NCBI GenBank assembly: GCA_018883625.1
Contig: JAHLFV010000172.1
Location: 1 to 12,015 of the forward strand
From: Candidatus Treponema excrementipullorum
GTDB taxonomy: Bacteria; Spirochaetota; Spirochaetia; Treponematales; Treponemataceae
Length of the DNA: 12,015 nucleotides
Direction of reading: 5' to 3'
Below are positions 7,077-12,015 of the stretch, in pieces; position 1 is the first letter of the stretch; every line of letters starts with the position of its first letter. The notes beneath the pieces are model-generated. The model ran no database searches and was not told the DNA's origin. It saw only the letters and a program-made list of their open reading frames with translations. A program made the position numbers and the translations under genes.

Positions 7077-7135
7077 ATAGATTCCCGCCGCAACTATATG
7101 ATAAATTTAAGAAGCATTTACGGCGGGAAAACTAT
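7077..7135 (-). terminator. GC-rich long-loop hairpin after the giant gene
   Basis: The arms TTCCCGCCG (7082-7090) and CGGCGGGAA (7121-7129) pair perfectly over 9 bases. They are extended by ATAG (7077-7080) against CTAT (7132-7135) with small internal mismatches. The loop is 30 bases and contains a further short TAAAT/ATTTA pairing on the minus strand. On the minus strand it lies about 20 bases after the giant gene's TAA and is followed by a T-rich stretch (ATATTTTCCTTTT), as an intrinsic terminator would be. The long loop is unusual for a simple terminator. Confidence 0.6.
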
Positions 7136-7155
7136 AATTTGCAATCTCTGACAAT

Positions 7156-10100
7156 TTACGGAAGACAATAAAAATACTTCGGTTCCGTATGTCTTTTTTT
7201 CTCAATAGGTTGATGTATTGTACCTGCAATCAAATCTCCGTTTTTCAAACCTATTTCTTCAAAGAAATTTATTAGTCTTTCAGCCTCTCCCTTGAGCATA
7301 ATAAAACAACCGTCCGAAGCGAGATAATTTGAAGTATGGATAAGCCATGAACCTCCGGGATCTCCGTCCACACCTTGAGCATTGATTCTGTCTCCATCCA
7401 TTGTTGTGGCATTGGTAATCAAACATATGCTCAAATCATTTTCTCCAAAACGCCCCATTTGTACTGTCAAAGAAAAATCGGAAACAACGGTATTCCCTTG
7501 TACGTTACCGTAAACCGAATGATAGTACTGTTGATCTCGGTCTTCGATAATCTCTCCTTTGTTGTTTTTTCTGTTTACAAACACATCAACACTTTGCACT
7601 CCTCTTACGGTGTGTTCAGAGAGAAGATTATTTTTTAAGTCGTATTTTTTGAATACCAACTGATCCATACCCCGATTTTCCAATGCCATTTGTGCCAAAC
7701 GCTCATCTTCAGAAAGATCTAAACCTGCATACTGAGTAAAAAGTTTTTCGCCCGGTATCCCATTAGAACCTAACATATAGCCATCAAAACTCTTAGTATT
7801 TCTGTACAGAGTGGAAGTAACTACAAAACGATCTATTTCCAGTGTTGGGCCGTTTTCCCTTACTTTTGGGGCAAACAAAATATATCCCATAGTTTTATTA
7901 TTTGTAAGGGTTATGTCATCTAAGGAACCGCCGGTCCACCCCGTTTCGGGAGAATAGGTAAATCCCCGAGTTTTCAAAAGAGATTCTCCTGCTAACTTAT
8001 ACAATTGAAGTTCACTGATATTTTCCGGCAAGTGACCTTTCAGTTTGATTTTTTCTGCCTCTTCCCGGGAAACACCTAAAACATCTGTAAGAGTTTGCAT
8101 ATCATAGAGTTCTGTATTGGATAGCTCCGAATTCAAAAGTTCGTTGGCTCGTTCCAGACCTACTGCTCGTGTTAACGAAGCTGCCACACTTTCCGTGGTA
8201 TCTTCTATTGTTACTACTTTAATAAGTTCCTTCTCACCATTTTCATTTAAATGTATGTACTCAAGATGTAAGTCTTTGATAATCTGTCCGTTTTCATCGT
8301 ATTCGATTTGTACGGGTCCATGAGTTCCATCACTGTAAATCGGGATTCTCCAAAAATCTTCGTTACCGCTATTCTCTTTCAAAGAAGCTTCATCAAATAG
8401 TGCCGTTTCTATCCCTTTATAGAAGTTTTGATCCATTTTAATATTCAGTTTATCCGTAACTTCCCGATATGTTATTGCCCCAGATATATGAGCTATGGCT
8501 TCTTTCCGGTTACCAAAATAATGAGAACCTTCATGGCTGAGAACGCTGCTGAATTTGGCAATTGTATTCTTATCTTTGTTAAAAAGATTTTTGTTGATTT
8601 CTATAATTCTTGTATCTGTGTCATATTTTCCGTAAATGTCGTCCCGATCCGTTGTTGTGACTTGTATTTCTTTCGTGTAGATTCCAGAAGCAACTTCTTT
8701 ATTTGTAAGACATCCGGTACTGTGAGCCAACAAATTACTGGCTGTAAAAAGAACGGAGTTTGTATTATCTGTGTATTTCCAATCCATTATTTTTTGTGAT
8801 TCCGAAACACCTTTTAATGCATTAATTCCATACCGTACATCGAAGTTTTCCCCGTTCATTCCCAATCCCATAGTAGCACCGTTTTTATCTATACTCAACT
8901 CAAGCAAACCGGTGTTGCCAAAATTCAAAAGATTCAATGACATTTGACCTGTAATCCCCCATTTAGTGGCCGTATATCCCAGACTACCCATAATATCATT
9001 AAAATTTCTTACAGAGGAAAGGTTTGTAACCATGTTAGATGACAAATTTATTCCTAAACTGTCTCTAAAATTAACGTTATCCAAACCGCCAGTTATACTG
9101 CTCCGAACCATATTTGCCCATGTTTCTCCGGCAGTCCAACTGTTGTTTCCGATATCGGCATTGTACCAATCTTTTGTTCCGATCTTAGACCAATTAATTC
9201 CCTGTAAGTAGCTTTTTCCTACAGAAGAAAGATATGAATATCCCCCTTCTACAAATGCCCCCGATACAAAGGACAAAAAACTGTTTTCTTGCATATTAGT
9301 CATAAATTTTGAACTGAATAAGCCACTGTATAAATCATGTCTGCCATTTTTTAGTAGTGAGGACACAATTTTACTGTCTTTAAGCCACTGTATGGATGTT
9401 TTGTCCATTATTTTTGTACCCCAACCGTTCACTCCCATAGCAGAGGTTTTCATAAGTCCCAGAGCTTGGGTACCCAATCCCTGTAAAAAATCTTTCTCGG
9501 AAATATATTTTCCGCCGTATCCCAATCCCAGGAAAAAAACATCATCTATGCTGTTTAACCACCAGCCCTGTCCCGTTATATTTCCTACAACATTTAGGGC
9601 AATATCGATAATACCTTTTAAAGTGGGGGCTTTGAAAAATGAATTCCTGTCATCAAAAAGGCTTTTTTCGTATCCCGGTTTACTCAGCTCACCGAATCCT
9701 TTTTGTGCAACAAAATCATTCCATACAAAATCTAGGAGTATTTTTCCCATTTCACCCGATCCGGCTGTTTTAAGAATATCTTCCTTCTTTTGGACATTAC
9801 TGAAATCTGAAATAAATTCTGGACTGGTACCAATATGTTTTTGTAAGGCTCCCTGTATATTTTCTTTTGCATCTTCTGTTGTTTCACCGAAAACGGACTT
9901 GCTCCATTTTAATAAGTTATTTTTTTCCTGCTCTATAATTGCCATGATGGGAGTATGACTCATAAAACTGTAACTCATTTTTGAAAAATCAAAGGGCGTA
10001 GGCAGTTCGGGAATAAAAAACTCGTATTTATGGATAAATTGGGTTTCCCTAATAGGATTAAGGAGTGTTGCATGAACAGTAGCCTGTCTGTATATGGACT

Positions 10101-12015
10101 CGTCTATTTTATACCCGTGATCCAAAACCAATTTTTCTTGCCATTTTTTTGCATCGGTGTTGCTTTCATCGATTTGGTCAAGATAGGAATTTAAAATTTC
10201 TTTTAACAGATTTTCTGCCTGATTCAAAATTTCTCTGGTTTCCCAATTCCTTATTTCATTTTGAAGTTGTTTTTCGATAATTTCTCCTTTTGCTTTGAAA
10301 CTACCGGGGTTTACGTGAAAGTTTCTGAAATCAGAAATCTTTTCTGTTATCGGATTTCTGTTAAAAACAGGTGTCGTATAATACAAATATTCTTTGAAAA
10401 ATGGATCGTCTAAGGTTTCGGAAACAACCCGTTCAATTTCTTTTACTCCCTCATCAGATACTTGTAAAGTTTCTTTATCAAAGAGGTTTTCAAAGACATC
10501 AAAGTTAGGAACATCAAAATCCATCTTCATACCTTGCAACAAACTGTTAGAGTAAGAGCGTTGAATCCAATTTTCTTTTTGAATCAAAAAATCTGTGTAC
10601 GTTTTTTGCCATTGGGCTTCTTTTTCCGTAAGTCTGGAGTTAAATTTTTTATTCCACAGGAAAAATTGTCCGTTTAATTTTTCTTCGGTTTGTTGCCATT
10701 TTGTTTTGGCAACATCCAATAAAGCTTTTATTTGATTTTCCCATGTCCAGCGTTGATTTTGAAGATCTTTTTCCCCCATTTGCAGTATAAACTGTTCCTT
10801 TTCAAAAGTTAATTGTTGGCGTTTCTTCAAATATTCTAAAGAGTTTACCATTATATGCTCTTTAATTTCCTTTGTTTGTTCTTCCTCCTTGGAAGAAATA
10901 TCTATGTTGTTGAACATGCACTCCTTGTAAAAGGTATGTAAGTTTTGTAAGTGAATACTGCCATCCCAATAATTTTCATACCAAGTTTGGGATATAATTT
11001 TAGCCAATTCTTTTTCCTGTTTTGGGGTAACAGTATTGAGCTGAGAATAGAGTTTTTTATAATCTTCTTCTGCCCGCCTTCTCTCTTCAACACTCAATTG
11101 AGGATCTGCAGCTTTTTCTGACAGAGTCTGTAAACGAATGAAACTATCCTGAGGTATGGTTAAAAAGTCTGCAATAAAATTATTGTAACGTTCTACTTGT
11201 TTATTGTGAGTGTCAGAAAGAATGGTCACTTCTTTTTCCAATAATTCTTTTTGTTGTGACACCTTCGTATCGTAATCGTTGCACATATTTAAAAGTGTAC
11301 CTGTAGTATTGCCGGCATTATTTTTTTTGAAAAAAGATTTTGTTAACACCCTTCCCCAATTTTGATTAAAATTTTCTCTGGACATACCCAAATACTGTTG
11401 AATGCTCATACAAAAAGCTTCATAGGAAAAGGTTTTTGCATCAGATTTAAGAAATTCCTTTAGTTTTGTTTCAACTTTTTGCAATTCTAATGAATTCGAA
11501 TTCCATTCTTGTAACATTGATTGTATATCCCGATTTGATTCTTCTACCAATGCCATCTTTCCATCTCTCAATGAAAGTACATCTTTTTTTACTGAGTTTA
11601 AACTTTTTGCAGCATCAAAGGCAGTAATAGCCACAGCAGAAGACATAGCTGTTGCCGCTCCGAAAAAAAAGCCCACAACGGGAATAAAAGAACAAACCAA
11701 TGTTTGAGAAGCAACGGCCAAAGCTGCAATACCGATATTTTCCTGTTTGTTGGCTTCTTCAGAGATTTTTTGGCTGACAATTTCCAAAGCACGACTTTCT
11801 ACAAGTTTTTTCTCTTGATTTAACCAATTTTCTTGATTTTGTAAAATTGTATTACTGTACAGTATATATTTTATTAAATTCTCTGCATCAGCTTTAGATT
11901 TTATAATTTTTTCGTAGGCATCTCGTACAACCTCTAACCTGGCATTGTGATATTCATCTATGAAAGGTAAGCCGTGTACAAAATCAGAAGAAGTAAGGTG
12001 CCCCAGAGAAAACAA
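7156..12015 (-). CDS. Giant spirochaetal TIGR04388-like protein, HExxH and YkuD-like motifs (5' end missing)
   Basis: The last 1619 codons of a very large gene; the frame is open through the right edge, and the TTG at the edge is not a credible start. Numbering from the edge: a helical region (1-90); a hydrophobic Ala/Gly-rich stretch (about 93-133) able to form one or two membrane helices; a long helical region (about 140-500) with Trp at 425, 440, 454, 469 and 483, probably coiled coil; a mixed region (about 500-790); and a Gly/Asn/aromatic-rich core (about 800-1070, with GLLELSIDKNGATMGLGM) that recalls the very long TIGR04388-type proteins. Then come HEGSHYFGNRKEAIAH (1161-1176), an HExxH zinc-peptidase-like motif with Glu 1172 as possible third ligand, and a C-terminal module (about 1495-1605) with WLIH (His 1560) and SDGC (Cys 1570), like an L,D-transpeptidase active site. 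The family assignment is from memory of motif style. Cell location cannot be judged without the N-terminus. A possible secreted or surface effector; no immunity gene follows it. Confidence 0.8.
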   Translation of the reverse strand: MFSLGHLTSSDFVHGLPFIDEYHNARLEVVRDAYEKIIKSKADAENLIKYILYSNTILQNQENWLNQEKKLVESRALEIVSQKISEEANKQENIGIAALAVASQTLVCSFIPVVGFFFGAATAMSSAVAITAFDAAKSLNSVKKDVLSLRDGKMALVEESNRDIQSMLQEWNSNSLELQKVETKLKEFLKSDAKTFSYEAFCMSIQQYLGMSRENFNQNWGRVLTKSFFKKNNAGNTTGTLLNMCNDYDTKVSQQKELLEKEVTILSDTHNKQVERYNNFIADFLTIPQDSFIRLQTLSEKAADPQLSVEERRRAEEDYKKLYSQLNTVTPKQEKELAKIISQTWYENYWDGSIHLQNLHTFYKECMFNNIDISSKEEEQTKEIKEHIMVNSLEYLKKRQQLTFEKEQFILQMGEKDLQNQRWTWENQIKALLDVAKTKWQQTEEKLNGQFFLWNKKFNSRLTEKEAQWQKTYTDFLIQKENWIQRSYSNSLLQGMKMDFDVPNFDVFENLFDKETLQVSDEGVKEIERVVSETLDDPFFKEYLYYTTPVFNRNPITEKISDFRNFHVNPGSFKAKGEIIEKQLQNEIRNWETREILNQAENLLKEILNSYLDQIDESNTDAKKWQEKLVLDHGYKIDESIYRQATVHATLLNPIRETQFIHKYEFFIPELPTPFDFSKMSYSFMSHTPIMAIIEQEKNNLLKWSKSVFGETTEDAKENIQGALQKHIGTSPEFISDFSNVQKKEDILKTAGSGEMGKILLDFVWNDFVAQKGFGELSKPGYEKSLFDDRNSFFKAPTLKGIIDIALNVVGNITGQGWWLNSIDDVFFLGLGYGGKYISEKDFLQGLGTQALGLMKTSAMGVNGWGTKIMDKTSIQWLKDSKIVSSLLKNGRHDLYSGLFSSKFMTNMQENSFLSFVSGAFVEGGYSYLSSVGKSYLQGINWSKIGTKDWYNADIGNNSWTAGETWANMVRSSITGGLDNVNFRDSLGINLSSNMVTNLSSVRNFNDIMGSLGYTATKWGITGQMSLNLLNFGNTGLLELSIDKNGATMGLGMNGENFDVRYGINALKGVSESQKIMDWKYTDNTNSVLFTASNLLAHSTGCLTNKEVASGIYTKEIQVTTTDRDDIYGKYDTDTRIIEINKNLFNKDKNTIAKFSSVLSHEGSHYFGNRKEAIAHISGAITYREVTDKLNIKMDQNFYKGIETALFDEASLKENSGNEDFWRIPIYSDGTHGPVQIEYDENGQIIKDLHLEYIHLNENGEKELIKVVTIEDTTESVAASLTRAVGLERANELLNSELSNTELYDMQTLTDVLGVSREEAEKIKLKGHLPENISELQLYKLAGESLLKTRGFTYSPETGWTGGSLDDITLTNNKTMGYILFAPKVRENGPTLEIDRFVVTSTLYRNTKSFDGYMLGSNGIPGEKLFTQYAGLDLSEDERLAQMALENRGMDQLVFKKYDLKNNLLSEHTVRGVQSVDVFVNRKNNKGEIIEDRDQQYYHSVYGNVQGNTVVSDFSLTVQMGRFGENDLSICLITNATTMDGDRINAQGVDGDPGGSWLIHTSNYLASDGCFIMLKGEAERLINFFEEIGLKNGDLIAGTIHQPIEKKRHTEPKYFYCLP

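Larger units (their letters stand above)
6997..7155. other. Intergenic region between the giant gene and pcnB
   Basis: This 159-bp AT-rich gap holds the pcnB promoter at its left end and the long-loop hairpin at its right end. The middle part (about 7034-7076) shows no ORF, no repeat and no clear operator. A TTTTTT run at about 7042-7047 is on the wrong strand to serve the giant gene's terminator. Confidence 0.6.

Noticed and set aside
9392..9958. A 188-codon plus-strand open frame inside the giant gene
   Set aside because: It lies antisense to strongly supported coding sequence, its product is Pro/Ser/Phe-rich without recognisable motifs, and no ribosome-binding site or promoter is evident.
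11492..11503. Perfect 12-bp palindrome GAATTCGAATTC
   Set aside because: It lies in the coding sequence for Asn-Ser-Asn-Ser and can arise by codon use alone; no flanking repeat or regulatory context.
12013..12015. TTG at the right edge as the start of the giant gene
   Set aside because: It is simply the last codon of the window in an open frame. No upstream sequence is available and the encoded residues continue a domain, so the gene is treated as partial.
7156..12015. Giant gene as a toxin of a toxin-immunity pair
   Set aside because: The next gene downstream is pcnB, separated by a terminator-like hairpin and its own promoter. No small immunity-like ORF follows, so a classical polymorphic toxin cassette is not supported within this window.

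Overview
The window looks like chromosomal DNA from a low-G+C spirochaete, most likely a host-associated Treponema. I base this on the AT-rich sequence, the divergent RnfC/RnfD pair, and a giant Trp-rich protein that resembles the very long TIGR04388-type proteins I associate with Leptospira and Treponema. The species cannot be named from sequence alone. No tRNA, rRNA, CRISPR array, transposon or integrase was seen, so this does not look like a mobile island.

Layout: (1) Positions 1-3669, minus strand, hold a tightly packed operon read right to left: a DUF212 divergent PAP2-like membrane protein, an unrecognised 8-TM protein of 483 aa, RnfC, and the first 81 codons of RnfD, which runs off the left edge. 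Two of its three junctions are 4-base ATGA overlaps. (2) A 73-bp divergent promoter region lies at 3670-3742. (3) Positions 3743-5733, plus strand, hold a two-gene operon joined by another ATGA overlap: an RluC-like pseudouridine synthase, then a P-loop protein ending in an Asp23/Gls24-like domain. (4) A hairpin spans the convergent end and is a candidate bidirectional terminator. (5) Positions 5761-6996, minus strand, encode a PcnB-type nucleotidyltransferase with a strong sigma-70-like promoter right against its GTG start. (6) Positions 6997-7155 are non-coding and hold that promoter plus a GC-rich terminator-like hairpin. (7) Positions 7156-12015, minus strand, hold the last 1619 codons of a giant protein whose 5' end lies outside the window.

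Functional picture: the left operon couples membrane proteins to the Rnf ferredoxin:NAD+ oxidoreductase. The central genes are RNA-maturation housekeeping functions (rRNA pseudouridylation, RNA 3'-end nucleotidyl transfer) plus an uncharacterised ATPase. The giant protein combines a membrane-inserting hydrophobic stretch, a helical region with a regular Trp period, a family-typical core, an HExxH metallopeptidase-like motif and a C-terminal His...Ser-x-Gly-Cys module resembling L,D-transpeptidase (YkuD) active sites.

Most worth a second look: the RnfC whose NADH/FMN-binding motifs are degraded while both Fe-S motifs remain; the P-loop/Asp23 fusion; the two enzyme-like sites and Trp periodicity of the giant protein; and the fact that all three promoter candidates sit so close to their start codons that the mRNAs would be nearly leaderless.
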